Source: Anaerolineae bacterium (lineage in GTDB: Bacteria > Chloroflexota > Anaerolineae > Aggregatilineales > Ch27). Taken from it: a stretch of 64,000 nt of DNA. Of this stretch, positions 31,731 to 40,941 are shown piece by piece (positions within the stretch are counted from its first letter, which is position 1; every line of letters begins with the position of its first letter). The notes under the pieces are model-generated. The model saw only the letters and a program-made list of their open reading frames with translations. It ran no database searches and was not told the origin of the DNA. The stretch spans positions 62,001-126,000 of the forward strand of contig JABLXG010000008.1 of the NCBI GenBank assembly GCA_013178165.1, in the 5' to 3' direction. Position numbers and translations under genes: made by a program.

Positions 31731-32789
31731 ATGGACGAGCGTGGCAAACACACGCTGGCCGAAATCCTGAGCCAGCCAGAGATCTGGTCAAACGCCCTCC
31801 AGGTGATCAACGCTCAGGCGCAGGCGCTGGGCGACTTCTGGGGGCAGAACCACTTCGAGCAAGTTCTGTTTACCGGCTGCGGATCCACCTACTATCTGGC
31901 GCAATTTGCGGCGGCGCTGCTGCGAAGCCAGTCGCATATTCCCGCCCGCGCTTACCCGGCCTCCGAACTCGCGCTTTTCCCCGACTCCTGTTTTGACCCC
32001 CAGAGCAACACCCTGCTGGTCGCCATCTCCCGTTCCGGAGAGACGACTGAAACGCTGGCGGCCGTCCGACTGTTCCGGGCACGTTACCGTGGCCAGGTGC
32101 TGGTGGTGACCTGCTACAGTGAGAGCGCCCTGGCAGCCGAAGCCAACCTGCTGGTCGCCATTGATGCGGCCCGCGAGCAAAGTGTCGCCCAGACACGCTC
32201 TTTCAGCAGCATGGCGCTGGTCAGCCAGGCGATTGCCGGGATATTCGCCGGGCAGGCGCTCGATCTCTCGCCATTGCCAGCAGTGGCCCGGCGGCTGCTG
32301 ACTGACTACGGCAGTCTTGCCCGCGAACTGGGGGAAAACGGCCAGATCGAACGGTTCTTCTTCCTGGGGTCGAACGTGCTGTACGGGTTGGCCTGCGAGG
32401 CCATGCTGAAGATGAAGGAAATGTCGCTGTCCTACAGCGAGGCGTATCACATGCTGGAATTCCGGCATGGCCCGATGTCGATGGTCAACGAGCATGCCCT
32501 GGTGGTCGGTCTGCTTTCGGATCAGGCCAGCGCCCAGGAGACGGCCGTTCTGCGTGATATGCGCGCGCGCGGCGCATGTATCCTGGCCATCGGCGAGGCG
32601 CCGGGCGAGGATGTCGCCAGCCTGGGGCAGGTGGTGGCGCTGCAGACCGGGCTGCCGCTGGCGGCGCGGGCCATTGCCTACCTCCTGGTGCTGCAATTGC
32701 TGGCCTATTACCGCGCGATCTTCAATCAACAGAATCCTGATCAGCCGGCCAACCTGCACGCGGTGATCGTCCTGGAGCCACTGGTATAA
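31731..32789 (+). CDS. SIS-domain sugar-phosphate isomerase/deaminase, paralogue
   Basis: 352 residues, two SIS domains, related to the gene at 27314 throughout (LFTGCGSTYYLAQFAAALLR, LLVAISRSGETTETLAAVRL, FFLGSNVLYGLACEAMLKMK, AYHMLEFRHGPMSMVNE). ATG is 8 bp after GGCGGGG. First gene after the DeoR-operator promoter and upstream of the third CUT1 transporter. Two related deaminase/isomerases imply two amino-sugar epimers or substrates; which one each acts on cannot be told. Confidence 0.82.
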   Translation: MDERGKHTLAEILSQPEIWSNALQVINAQAQALGDFWGQNHFEQVLFTGCGSTYYLAQFAAALLRSQSHIPARAYPASELALFPDSCFDPQSNTLLVAISRSGETTETLAAVRLFRARYRGQVLVVTCYSESALAAEANLLVAIDAAREQSVAQTRSFSSMALVSQAIAGIFAGQALDLSPLPAVARRLLTDYGSLARELGENGQIERFFFLGSNVLYGLACEAMLKMKEMSLSYSEAYHMLEFRHGPMSMVNEHALVVGLLSDQASAQETAVLRDMRARGACILAIGEAPGEDVASLGQVVALQTGLPLAARAIAYLLVLQLLAYYRAIFNQQNPDQPANLHAVIVLEPLV

Positions 32790-32938
32790 CGCGCAGGTGG
32801 CACTGAACCGAGCCGCGACCGGCGGGTTCCCGGAATAGTTCGGAAAAGGAGGGCAGCGCGTATCCAATAAAAGCGTCTGGTAAGCCTAACCGTCTCATCT
32901 AACGAACGTTCTTTGGTCCCAAGAGTAGGAGAAGAAGC

Positions 32939-34237
32939 ATGTTAAGAGCCAAAGGAATTGTCAGTCTGGTTGTTCTCCTGGCGATGGTCGTAATCGCCTT
33001 GGGGAGCGTGGCTGCTCAGGAAGAGCAGATCGAGCTGGTATACTGGTCGATGTGGAATGAGACCGAAGGCCAGGCGTTGGTCATCCAGAAGTGGATCGCG
33101 GCGTTTGAGGCTGAACATCCCAACATCAAGATCAACGCCGTGTGGAACGGGCGCCAGAACCAGACGCTGGTGCGGACGGCGCTGGCCGGTGGGACAGTGA
33201 TCGATATCGTCGATCAGGATGCTGACCAGATCGCCGGCGGCCTGATGCAGGAGGGCTTCGGCCTGCGGCTGAATGACTACCTGGAGATGCCGGCGCTGGA
33301 TGAGGATGTGCCGCTGAAGGATGTCTTCCTGCCCGGCACGCTCGATCTATTCGCCATGGACGGGGACATCTACCTGCTGCCGTACATCTACAACACGGTG
33401 CAGTTCTGGTATGACAAGCGGGTCTTCCGGGAAGTCGGCATCGAAGTGCCGCTGACCTGGGAGCAGTTCCTGGCGAATAACGACAAACTGCGGGAAGCGG
33501 GCTATGCCCCCATCGCTGCTGAAGGCAACGAGCCGTTCTACTCCACCTTCTACCTGGCCAACATGGTGGCCCGCATCAAAGGCCCTGGCTTCCTGCTGCA
33601 GACGGCTGAGGATCGCACCGGCGAGATGTGGCGCGACCCGGTTTACCTGCAGACCTCTGAGATGCTGCGCCTGCTGTGGGACCGCGGCGACATCCCCGCT
33701 GTGACCCTGGGCTATGTGTGGCCGCAGGGCCAGAACACCCTGGCCTTTGGCGAGGCGGCGCAGTCGCTGGTTGGCTCCTGGCTGCCGATTGAGCTGGCGA
33801 ACATGGTCGACCCCGGCTTTGAGTGGGGTGGCTTCAACTTCCCGGCGGTGGAAGGTGGTGAGGGGTCAGTGAACGATACCCAAGCCCTGCTGCTGGCGTT
33901 CATGATCATCAAGGATACACAGCATCCGGATGAGGCGGCGGAATTCCTGCGCTTCATCATGACCAAGGAAAACCAGCAACTAATGGCCGATGAATCGCTG
34001 GTGGGTGTGACTCGCCAGGGTATCGAGTGGGCGCCGGCGATCGCCGATGCTCAGGCCGCAGCCATGAACGCCGAGAGGATCTTCCCGGATGTGGATGGTG
34101 TCTACGCCAAACATGCGGAATACCTGAACACGATTCTGGGGGTCAACTACTCTGAACTGTGGCAGGGCAAGATCACGCCTCAGGAATTCGTCGACAAGAT
34201 GGCAACCCAGTCGGCGGAATACTGGGCCACGCACTAG
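32939..34237 (+). CDS. Extracellular sugar-binding protein (CUT1)
   Basis: 432 residues, signal peptide MLRAKGIVSLVVLLAMVVIA with cleavage VAA|QE; no lipobox cysteine. ELVYWSMWNETEGQALVIQK begins the mature fold; the sequence VAGSWLPIEL-like LVGSWLPIELANMVDPGFEW and KDTQHPDEAAEFLRFIMT are typical. RBS AGGAGAAGAAGC. A GAACGTTC palindrome at 32904-32911, 28 bp upstream, may be an operator. The 32790-32938 gap otherwise shows nothing distinct. Context suggests amino-sugar or chitobiose-like uptake. Confidence 0.9.
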   Translation: MLRAKGIVSLVVLLAMVVIALGSVAAQEEQIELVYWSMWNETEGQALVIQKWIAAFEAEHPNIKINAVWNGRQNQTLVRTALAGGTVIDIVDQDADQIAGGLMQEGFGLRLNDYLEMPALDEDVPLKDVFLPGTLDLFAMDGDIYLLPYIYNTVQFWYDKRVFREVGIEVPLTWEQFLANNDKLREAGYAPIAAEGNEPFYSTFYLANMVARIKGPGFLLQTAEDRTGEMWRDPVYLQTSEMLRLLWDRGDIPAVTLGYVWPQGQNTLAFGEAAQSLVGSWLPIELANMVDPGFEWGGFNFPAVEGGEGSVNDTQALLLAFMIIKDTQHPDEAAEFLRFIMTKENQQLMADESLVGVTRQGIEWAPAIADAQAAAMNAERIFPDVDGVYAKHAEYLNTILGVNYSELWQGKITPQEFVDKMATQSAEYWATH

Positions 34238-34261
34238 TCGCCTGTTGCCAATAGCACGTCC

Positions 34262-34290
34262 GGTGGGGACGGGAACACCCCGTCCCCACC
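34262..34290 (+). terminator. Stem-loop between binding-protein and permease genes
   Basis: Perfect 12-bp stem GGTGGGGACGGG / CCCGTCCCCACC with a 5-nt loop AACAC. No T-run, so it more likely protects the upstream mRNA than terminates it. Same position as hairpins in three other transporter operons here. Confidence 0.6.
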
Positions 34291-34343
34291 ATCGATTATT
34301 CCCGTTTTGATTGCGCGTTGAGCGTATAAAGGGGGGAGGGTAG

Positions 34344-35231
34344 ATGAGAATTTCCAAGCGCCTCATCATCCTTTTCTTGCTGCCCGCCAGTGCCCTCTAT
34401 TTCTGGTTTTTCCTGGTGCCGACCTTGTCCGCTCTGGGCTACAGCCTGTACGACTGGCGCGGGTTTGGCACCAACCAGACCTTTGTTGGCCTGAGCAACT
34501 ATTCGGAGTTGTTTAACGACCGGCTGTTCTGGCGCAGCATGTCCAATACAATTCTGATTCTGTTGCTGGGCGGGCTGATCACCTTCGGCCTGGCGTTTGT
34601 GATGACCATGCTGGTCACCTCCGGCATCAAGGGTCGCAAGCTCTTCCGGGCCATCATCTTTTTGCCGAACGTGATTGCGGTCATCGCCCTGACAACGCTA
34701 TGGGGCTACCTCTACACGCCCAAGTTCGGGTTGCTGGGCGCTTTTTTCGATCTGATCGGGCTGGATCAGCTGGCGGAATTCCCCTGGCTGGGGCCGGATA
34801 CGATCTTCTGGGCGATGCTGGTGGCGATCATCTGGATTGAAGTCGGGTTCTACCTGGTGCTGTTCCTGGCCGGGGTGGATAAGATTCCCGAAGATTTCTA
34901 CGAAGCTGCCCGCCTGGATGGCGCCAACCAGTTCCAGATGTTCCGGCTGATCACCGTCCCGCTGCTCTGGGATGTGATCACCGTAGGCATGGTGCTATGG
35001 AGCATCTATGCCGTCAAGATCTTCGAATTCCCGTTCTCGTTCACCGGCCTGGAGCCGAACGTGAATTCGTACACGGTAGCCGTGTACATGTATATTCTGG
35101 GCTTCGGCCAGCGCCAGCCCATCTACCGCCTGGGCTACGCGACTGCTGTCGGGGTCATGCTGTTGCTGGTGGTGATCCTGGTGGTGATGGTGCTGCGCCG
35201 GCTTATGCGCCGTGAACAGCTACAGTATTAG
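34344..35231 (+). CDS. CUT1 sugar ABC permease, MalF type
   Basis: 295-residue membrane subunit starting MRISKRLIILFLLPASALYF; spans also at VTSGIKGRKLFRAIIFLPNV. EAA loop: PEDFYEAARLDGANQFQMFR. RBS GGGGGGAGGGTAG. Followed after 23 bp by the MalG-type subunit. Needs an ATPase from elsewhere. Confidence 0.9.
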   Translation: MRISKRLIILFLLPASALYFWFFLVPTLSALGYSLYDWRGFGTNQTFVGLSNYSELFNDRLFWRSMSNTILILLLGGLITFGLAFVMTMLVTSGIKGRKLFRAIIFLPNVIAVIALTTLWGYLYTPKFGLLGAFFDLIGLDQLAEFPWLGPDTIFWAMLVAIIWIEVGFYLVLFLAGVDKIPEDFYEAARLDGANQFQMFRLITVPLLWDVITVGMVLWSIYAVKIFEFPFSFTGLEPNVNSYTVAVYMYILGFGQRQPIYRLGYATAVGVMLLLVVILVVMVLRRLMRREQLQY

Positions 35232-35254
35232 GTGGAACATCGCAGGAGGCGTCC

Positions 35255-36142
35255 ATGGTTGAGCAAGCCGTGAGCACTGGACTATCGCCACAACCCGCCC
35301 GCACCGCGCTTTCGGACCGCCGATGGATTCGGCATATCCCCGCCTATCTGGTGCTGGGTGGCTGGTCGCTGTTCACTATTTTTACGATTGGCTGGATCGC
35401 GCTGGCCTCCCTGAAGTCCAACCGGGAAGTCTTCCGCGAGCCGTGGAAGCTGCCGACCAGTCTGCAGTTCGTCAACTACGAACGCGCCTGGAATAGCGCC
35501 AAGCTGGGGGAAAACTTCTTCAACAGCGTGCTGATTGTCGGCGTCTCGGTGCTGGTCATCCTGCTGGTCAGCGCCCCGGCTTCTTATATTCTGAGCCGGG
35601 TCAAATTCCGGGGCAGGGAGCTGATCACCATGATCTACATCGCCGGGATTGGCATCCCCTATCCGCTGCTGTTCATCCCCCTGTTCGCCATGCTGGCCGC
35701 GATGGGGATGACCAATTCCAAAGAGGGGTTGATCCTGGTTTATGTCAGCCTGTCGATACCATTTACGGTTTATATCCTGACAGGCTTCTTCTCCACCCTG
35801 CCGGTTGACCTGGAGGAAGCGGCGGTCATTGACGGGGCGAGCGATTTCCAGGTGTTCCGCCATGTGATGCTCCCCCTGGCCTCTCCCGGAATCCTGACGG
35901 CGGCGATCTTCAACTTCATTGGCCTGTGGAACGAATTCCAGCTTGCCCTGATCTTCATCCAGGATCCGGCCCAGCGGCCCCTGTCGCTGGGGTTGTACTC
36001 GCTGAAGAACTCGATGACTTACACCGGCGACTGGGTAGGGCTGTTTGCCGGGGTGGTGCTGGTGATGGCTCCCACGATCCTGTTGTTCATCATTCTCTCT
36101 GAGCGGATGATCTCCGGGATCACGATGGGGTCGGTGAAGTGA
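35255..36142 (+). CDS. CUT1 sugar ABC permease, MalG type
   Basis: 295-residue permease with a polar N-terminus of about 30 residues, spans such as IPAYLVLGGWSLFTIFTIGW, and the EAA loop PVDLEEAAVIDGASDFQVFR. C-terminus SERMISGITMGSVK. RBS GCAGGAGG. Third gene of the set, and 43 bp before nagA. Confidence 0.9.
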   Translation: MVEQAVSTGLSPQPARTALSDRRWIRHIPAYLVLGGWSLFTIFTIGWIALASLKSNREVFREPWKLPTSLQFVNYERAWNSAKLGENFFNSVLIVGVSVLVILLVSAPASYILSRVKFRGRELITMIYIAGIGIPYPLLFIPLFAMLAAMGMTNSKEGLILVYVSLSIPFTVYILTGFFSTLPVDLEEAAVIDGASDFQVFRHVMLPLASPGILTAAIFNFIGLWNEFQLALIFIQDPAQRPLSLGLYSLKNSMTYTGDWVGLFAGVVLVMAPTILLFIILSERMISGITMGSVK

Positions 36143-36185
36143 AGCGCTAGCCCTGTCCATCCGATTGAAGGGGGAGAATCTGACC

Positions 36186-37358
36186 ATGCGCACGCTTGTT
36201 GCAGGTGGCAGGGTGCTGACGCCTGCTGCGCTGCTGCCCGACCACGCTGTTGTGATGGAAGACGGCCGGATCGTCTCGATTACCAGAGGCCGGCCAGAAG
36301 GTTCCTTTGACCGGGTAATTGATGCCTCCGGTATGTGGGTGGTTCCCGGCTTTATCGATGTGCATGTGCATGGCGGGGATGGGTTTGATGCCATGGATGC
36401 CACGCCGGAGGCGCTGCTGGGCATGGGGCGTTTCTTTGCCCGGCATGGCGTGACGGCCTACTATGCTACCACAACCAGCGCTCCCGCTGATTCCATTCTG
36501 GCCGCGATCGAAACGGTGATGACCACGCCGCAGCCTCGCGATGGCGCCCGGCACCTGGGCGTGCACGTGGAAGGCCCCTACCTGAATCCGGCCCATTGCG
36601 GCGCGCAGCAGGTCAGCGACATGCGCGATCCTGACCCGGAGGAATACGGCAACTGGCTGGAGAGCGGCGTGGTCAAGCTGGTGACCGTGGCCCCGGAACG
36701 ACCCGGTGTGATGGAGTTTATCAGGGAAGGTGCCAGAGAAGGGGTGGAGTTCGCCGTCGGGCATAGCGGCGCCAGTTACGAGCAGATGCTGGAAGCGGCC
36801 AATCACGGGCTGCGACAGGCGACCCATACCTACAACGGTATGCTGGGGCTACATCACCGCGAGCCGGGCACACTTGGCGCTATCATGACCGATGACCGCA
36901 TCTACGGCCAGTTGATCTGCGACGGCATCCATGTTCACCCGGCTATGGTTAAGCTCCTGATCCGCGCTAAGGGCGCCGCGCGCACAATCCTGATCACCGA
37001 TTCTATCCGCGCTGCTGGCCTGCCGGATGGCGAATACGACATCGGCGACGGCCAGATCGCTACCGTGCGGAATGGCATCGTGCGCGTGCCCAGCGGCAGC
37101 CTGGCCGGGAGCACGTTGACCATGGATGCTGCCGTGCGGAACGCGATCGCCTTCACCGGCATGTCGCTGCAGGAAATGCTGCCGATGGCGACATCGGTTC
37201 CCGCGGAAGCGATGGGCCTGGCTGGCAAGAAGGGCGTGCTGGCGGTGGGGGCTGATGCCGATCTGGTGCTGCTTGATCCCGATCTGTGTGTCCGGATGAC
37301 GCTGGTCGCCGGGGAAGTTGTTTACCGGGCCGGTCAGGAAGCCGCGAGCGTCGGTTAA
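36186..37358 (+). CDS. nagA: N-acetylglucosamine-6-phosphate deacetylase
   Basis: 390 residues. Amidohydrolase removing acetyl from GlcNAc-6-P (or GalNAc-6-P for AgaA-type). Metal and substrate motifs: DVHVHGGDGFDAMDATPE (HxHGG), LGVHVEGPYLNPAHCGAQ, VGHSGASYEQM, the THTYNG-like ATHTYNGMLGLHHREPG, and ITDSIRAAGLPDGEYDIG with the catalytic Asp. The ATG at 36186 follows GGGGGAGAATCTGACC; an upstream in-frame TTG is less likely. Full family length. Ends 23 bp before the SIS gene. Supplies amino-sugar phosphate to the SIS enzymes. Confidence 0.92.
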   Translation: MRTLVAGGRVLTPAALLPDHAVVMEDGRIVSITRGRPEGSFDRVIDASGMWVVPGFIDVHVHGGDGFDAMDATPEALLGMGRFFARHGVTAYYATTTSAPADSILAAIETVMTTPQPRDGARHLGVHVEGPYLNPAHCGAQQVSDMRDPDPEEYGNWLESGVVKLVTVAPERPGVMEFIREGAREGVEFAVGHSGASYEQMLEAANHGLRQATHTYNGMLGLHHREPGTLGAIMTDDRIYGQLICDGIHVHPAMVKLLIRAKGAARTILITDSIRAAGLPDGEYDIGDGQIATVRNGIVRVPSGSLAGSTLTMDAAVRNAIAFTGMSLQEMLPMATSVPAEAMGLAGKKGVLAVGADADLVLLDPDLCVRMTLVAGEVVYRAGQEAASVG

Positions 37359-37381
37359 GCTTTGTTGGAGAGAGAATTGCT

Positions 37382-38125
37382 ATGGCTCTGTTGCACGATT
37401 ATGCTGAACAGGTTACCGCGTTGCTCCACCGCCTTGTGGATGAGGAAGCGGAAAACATCCGGAAGGCGGCGCAGATTCTGGCGGATGCTATCGCCGGGGA
37501 TGGGCGGATTTTCGCTTTCGGTTGTACGCATTCCTCCACCGTGCTGCAGGATATCCTGGTGCGGGCCGGCGGACTGATGCTGATCAATCCGATCTTTGCG
37601 CCGGGTCTGGAGGCGATTGATACCCACCCCGTGACGCTTTCCTCAGCCATCGAGCGGCTGGAAGGGTACGCCGCCGGTATCCTGGACAATACGCCGATCC
37701 GGGCCGGGGATGTGTTGATTCTGGTTTCAGTCTCCGGGCGCAACGCGGTTCCGGTAGAGATGGCGATGGAGGCAAAGGCGCGCGGGATCAAGGTGATTGC
37801 CATGACCTCCATGACCTACACGCAGTCCGTTGAGTCGCGCCATTCTTCCGGCAGGAAGATGTACGAATTCGCTGATGTGGTGCTGGACAACAAGGCTCCC
37901 AAGGGGGATGCCATTCTGTCGGTGGCGGGGGTTCCACAGCGCATCTGCCCGGTTTCCGGGGTGACCGGCCCAGCCCTGCTGCAAATGCTGGTGGCGGCTA
38001 CCGTGGAGGAACTGCTGGCGCGGGGCGTCACGCCGCCGGTATTCCTGGCGGCCAATGTCGAGGGCGGGGATGAGTACAATGCCGCCCTGCTGGCGCAGTA
38101 TAAGGACCGCATTTTCTACCTGTGA
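37382..38125 (+). CDS. SIS-domain protein, UPF0309-like
   Basis: 247 residues, one SIS domain. FAFGCTHSSTVLQDILVRAG and VLILVSVSGRNAVPVEMAME give the phosphosugar-binding loops; SVESRHSSGRKMYEFADVVL is typical of the UPF0309 group found in NagA/ROK clusters. Start chosen at the ATG after GAGAGAATTGCT; the frame extends into nagA. It could be a sugar isomerase or a phosphosugar sensor. Six bp before the ROK gene. Confidence 0.85.
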   Translation: MALLHDYAEQVTALLHRLVDEEAENIRKAAQILADAIAGDGRIFAFGCTHSSTVLQDILVRAGGLMLINPIFAPGLEAIDTHPVTLSSAIERLEGYAAGILDNTPIRAGDVLILVSVSGRNAVPVEMAMEAKARGIKVIAMTSMTYTQSVESRHSSGRKMYEFADVVLDNKAPKGDAILSVAGVPQRICPVSGVTGPALLQMLVAATVEELLARGVTPPVFLAANVEGGDEYNAALLAQYKDRIFYL

Positions 38126-38131
38126 GGGGCA

Positions 38132-39109
38132 ATGGTGAGTTCTGATTCCCTGGCGCTGGGGATTGATATTGGCGGCTCCAATACCAAGATGGGGCTGGTC
38201 AGTCCGGAGGGCGTCCTGACCGATGTGCGTCGCATGCCAACCGAGGCACGGGGCAGCGATCCGGGGCCGTTCCTCAGTCGCTTCCTGCCGCTGGTGGATG
38301 AGGTGTTTGCAGCGGGCGAGGGGCGGCTTATCGGCATTGGCGTTTCCATGCACGGCGCGATTGATGAGGAACGGCGCGGGCCGATCGCTTGCAACAATAC
38401 GCCGGCGCTGCGTGGCCTGAACATGCGCGGACTGCTGGAGGAACGCTATGGCCTGCCGGTGGTGGTGAATAACGATCTCACCGCGCACTCACTGGGCGAA
38501 TACCGCTTTGGCACCGGGCGCGGATCGCGCCGGTTCATGGCCCTGGCGATTGGCACAGGATTAGGAGCCAGCATCATCCTTGATGGCGAGCCACTGCGCT
38601 TCGGGTATGGCACGGCAGGGGATACCGGACGGCTGATCCTTGACCCGGATGGCCCGGTTGACGTGTACGGGGTGCGTGGTTCGGCGGAAATCCTGTGCGG
38701 CGTGCCGGGCATTGAACGGCTGGCCCGGATGCACTACGGACGCGATGTCCCGGCGCGGGATGTGATCACCGCTGCACGCGAACGCAGCGACGAACGGGCG
38801 GTCGCCATCATCCAGCAGATCGGCGCTTACCTGGGCTTTACCCTGGCTAACCTGAGCATGATCTTCTATCCGGATAAGGTGGCTCTGACCGGTGGCACCG
38901 CTGAGGCCGGGGAGGTGCTGCTGGAGGCCGTCCGCAAGCGCTTCTACGAGTTGCTGGGTGACTACTACCGCATCGTCTCCGAATTGACCGGCGGGGCCAT
39001 TCGCCCGGTGGAAATTGTGCTGGGGAGGGGCGGCGAAACAGGCATCCTGGGAGCGGTGGTCGAATTGCTGCCCCCGGCGGGCCAACCGCCTGATCCGCAG
39101 TCGCCATGA
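38132..39109 (+). CDS. ROK-family sugar kinase, paralogue
   Basis: 325 residues, closely related to the gene at 26330 (both share GVSMHG, NTPALR, NDLTAHSLGEY, FGTGRG, LAIGTGLGA). ATP-binding ALGIDIGGSNTKMGLVSPEG at the N-terminus. No DNA-binding domain, no zinc Cys cluster. Last gene of the transporter-nagA-SIS operon; C-terminus is Pro-rich (PPAGQPPDPQSP). Probably phosphorylates the imported amino sugar. Confidence 0.85.
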   Translation: MVSSDSLALGIDIGGSNTKMGLVSPEGVLTDVRRMPTEARGSDPGPFLSRFLPLVDEVFAAGEGRLIGIGVSMHGAIDEERRGPIACNNTPALRGLNMRGLLEERYGLPVVVNNDLTAHSLGEYRFGTGRGSRRFMALAIGTGLGASIILDGEPLRFGYGTAGDTGRLILDPDGPVDVYGVRGSAEILCGVPGIERLARMHYGRDVPARDVITAARERSDERAVAIIQQIGAYLGFTLANLSMIFYPDKVALTGGTAEAGEVLLEAVRKRFYELLGDYYRIVSELTGGAIRPVEIVLGRGGETGILGAVVELLPPAGQPPDPQSP

Positions 39110-39127
39110 CAGCGCGGGATGATTCGC

Positions 39128-39754
39128 TCAGGCTGCCGCCGGCGGTTTGAGCCTTTCAATGGTCTTGACCACGGCGCGGTTAGCCAGGTAGGCGCACAGG
39201 CTGGCCGAGATCACGACCCAGGCGGGCAGGAATACCAGCAGGCTGACCGCGCCGATGATCAGCACCGGCACGAGCGCGCTCAGGGCGAGGCCGGGGCAGC
39301 GCAGAAACAGCACGGCGCTGTTACGGGTGGCGATCAGGAAGCGCCGGTCAGTCTGTTCCAGCAACAAAGGAAAGGTGAATAGCTGGAGTTCGGCCCAGAT
39401 AGCCCCGGCGATCAGGATTGGCCAGCGTATCCAGCTCAAGGCCGGGATTTCAAGCTGGCTGTAGAACTCATAACTCACGCCCAGGACGATGAAGACCGCA
39501 GCATTGATCAGGCCCCAGCGCCAGCTGAGCCAGAAGTGCTGGCGGAAGCCTTCCCAGAAGACGCGCCAGTTGCCGCCGCTGCCGTGCGCCAGCCGGTTGG
39601 TCGCGTGGAACAGGCCGCCCAGGGCGGGGATGGCTGTGATCAGCGGCACAGAGCACAGGAACCAGGTCAGGTTGATCAGGATCAGATCGATGGTGTCGTA
39701 GTAGGCATTCCAGAACTGGTCCTGAAGCACGCGATCGCTCATCCGACGGGACAC
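39128..39754 (-). CDS. DUF624 (YesL-like) membrane protein
   Basis: 208 residues from a GTG start at 39754, chosen because AAGGGGAG precedes it by 6 bp and it lies 2 bp after the upstream stop; ATG at 39742 is the alternative. QFWNAYYDTIDLILINLTWF and LGGLFHATNRLAHGSG are typical of the YesL/DUF624 family, which lies in many sugar-transport clusters and has no set function. Four to five membrane segments. Last gene of the long minus-strand run and convergent with the ROK gene. Confidence 0.8.
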   Translation of the reverse strand: MSRRMSDRVLQDQFWNAYYDTIDLILINLTWFLCSVPLITAIPALGGLFHATNRLAHGSGGNWRVFWEGFRQHFWLSWRWGLINAAVFIVLGVSYEFYSQLEIPALSWIRWPILIAGAIWAELQLFTFPLLLEQTDRRFLIATRNSAVLFLRCPGLALSALVPVLIIGAVSLLVFLPAWVVISASLCAYLANRAVVKTIERLKPPAAA

Positions 39755-39756
39755 GG

Positions 39757-40941
39757 TCAGCTCCCCTTCGCCCCCAGGTAATCCAGCAGGAACAGGAATC
39801 CACGGATGTGGTGGGTGGCCTGGTCGCCGGACACTGTGTAATCGTAGTACGGGTCCCACGACCAGAATCCCCACGCGACGCCGGGATCATCCGCATAGGG
39901 ATGCGGCCCGCCCGGCACGATCTGCATACTCAAGCTATAACGCAGGGCCAGCTGTGCAGCGTCCAGGTAGGCGGCCTGGCCGGTGACAGCATGCAACCGG
40001 AGCAGGGCAATGGCGATGTTGGGTATGTCGCCGGGGCCGACAGTGGGGACAACCACATTACCGTCACGGTCGATAGTCAGCGGCCAGGCGCCATCTGCGC
40101 GCTGGCGGGCCAGCAGCCAGCCGGCAAAGCGCACGGCGGCGGCCAGGAAGCGCTCCTGACCGGTTTGCTCGTACAGGAAGGTCAAGGCTCGCAACTCATC
40201 GGCGGCGATGTCCGTGTTGAAGTAGTCATCATCGATCAGGTAAAAACTGCCGTTTTCCGCCTGCAGGCCCAGGCCGAACTCACCCCACGCCAGGGCACGT
40301 TCCTGCCAGCGGGTGTCACCGGTGAGATCGGCCAGTTCCAGGAACGCTTCCACGACTCTTCCAAATGACTGCCAGCCTAGCGGCAACCATGCACCGCTGC
40401 GGACATCGTAGCGGGGGGCGAAGTGGTGACGGCTCGACTGGATCAGAAAGCCGGCGCTCTGCAGGGCACGCTGCAAAGCGGTCTGGTCGCCAGTGCGGCG
40501 ATACAGGCCGGCCACCAGCAGCACGTACTCTGCCGCGAATTTAGTCCACAGCGCACCATCCGGCAGGCTTTCGCGCACGCCGCCGATGGCCACGCTCATC
40601 GGGTGGGTGATGACAAAGCGATCATAGAACCAGGTGGCTGCTCGCTGCGCCATCTGCAACAGGGAGTCATCCTGAAAGCGATCGTAGGCGGCCAGCAGCA
40701 GCCAGGGCGCGATCAGGTTGACCGTCTGCGGTGGTTCAAGATGTTGGCGGGGGGCGCTGTAGAAGCCGTGGAACGCCCCTTCGGCGGCATTGAAGTGGCG
40801 CGGCAGCCAGTGGTACAGGCAGTGCTGAACGCGCTGCTCCAGCTCCGCGACTGTGATTCCCAGCCTGTCCAACCGGGCGTTGCCGTCCCACCTGGCTACG
40901 GGTAGACCCCAGTCCTGCGGAGAAATGACGCCGATTCGCAT
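39757..40941 (-). CDS. Six-hairpin glycosidase-like protein
   Basis: 394 residues of helical (alpha/alpha)6-toroid type with repeated aromatic helices: VNLIAPWLLLAAYDRFQDDS, GALWTKFAAEYVLLVAGLYR, YFNTDIAADELRALTFLYEQ, WLLARQRADGAWPL. No signal peptide. Resembles unsaturated glucuronyl hydrolase/GH88-105 and related families in style, but I cannot assign the family. Stop overlaps the RBS of the DUF624 gene; the start overlaps the stop of the SpeE-like gene by 1 bp. Confidence 0.65.
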   Translation of the reverse strand: MRIGVISPQDWGLPVARWDGNARLDRLGITVAELEQRVQHCLYHWLPRHFNAAEGAFHGFYSAPRQHLEPPQTVNLIAPWLLLAAYDRFQDDSLLQMAQRAATWFYDRFVITHPMSVAIGGVRESLPDGALWTKFAAEYVLLVAGLYRRTGDQTALQRALQSAGFLIQSSRHHFAPRYDVRSGAWLPLGWQSFGRVVEAFLELADLTGDTRWQERALAWGEFGLGLQAENGSFYLIDDDYFNTDIAADELRALTFLYEQTGQERFLAAAVRFAGWLLARQRADGAWPLTIDRDGNVVVPTVGPGDIPNIAIALLRLHAVTGQAAYLDAAQLALRYSLSMQIVPGGPHPYADDPGVAWGFWSWDPYYDYTVSGDQATHHIRGFLFLLDYLGAKGS

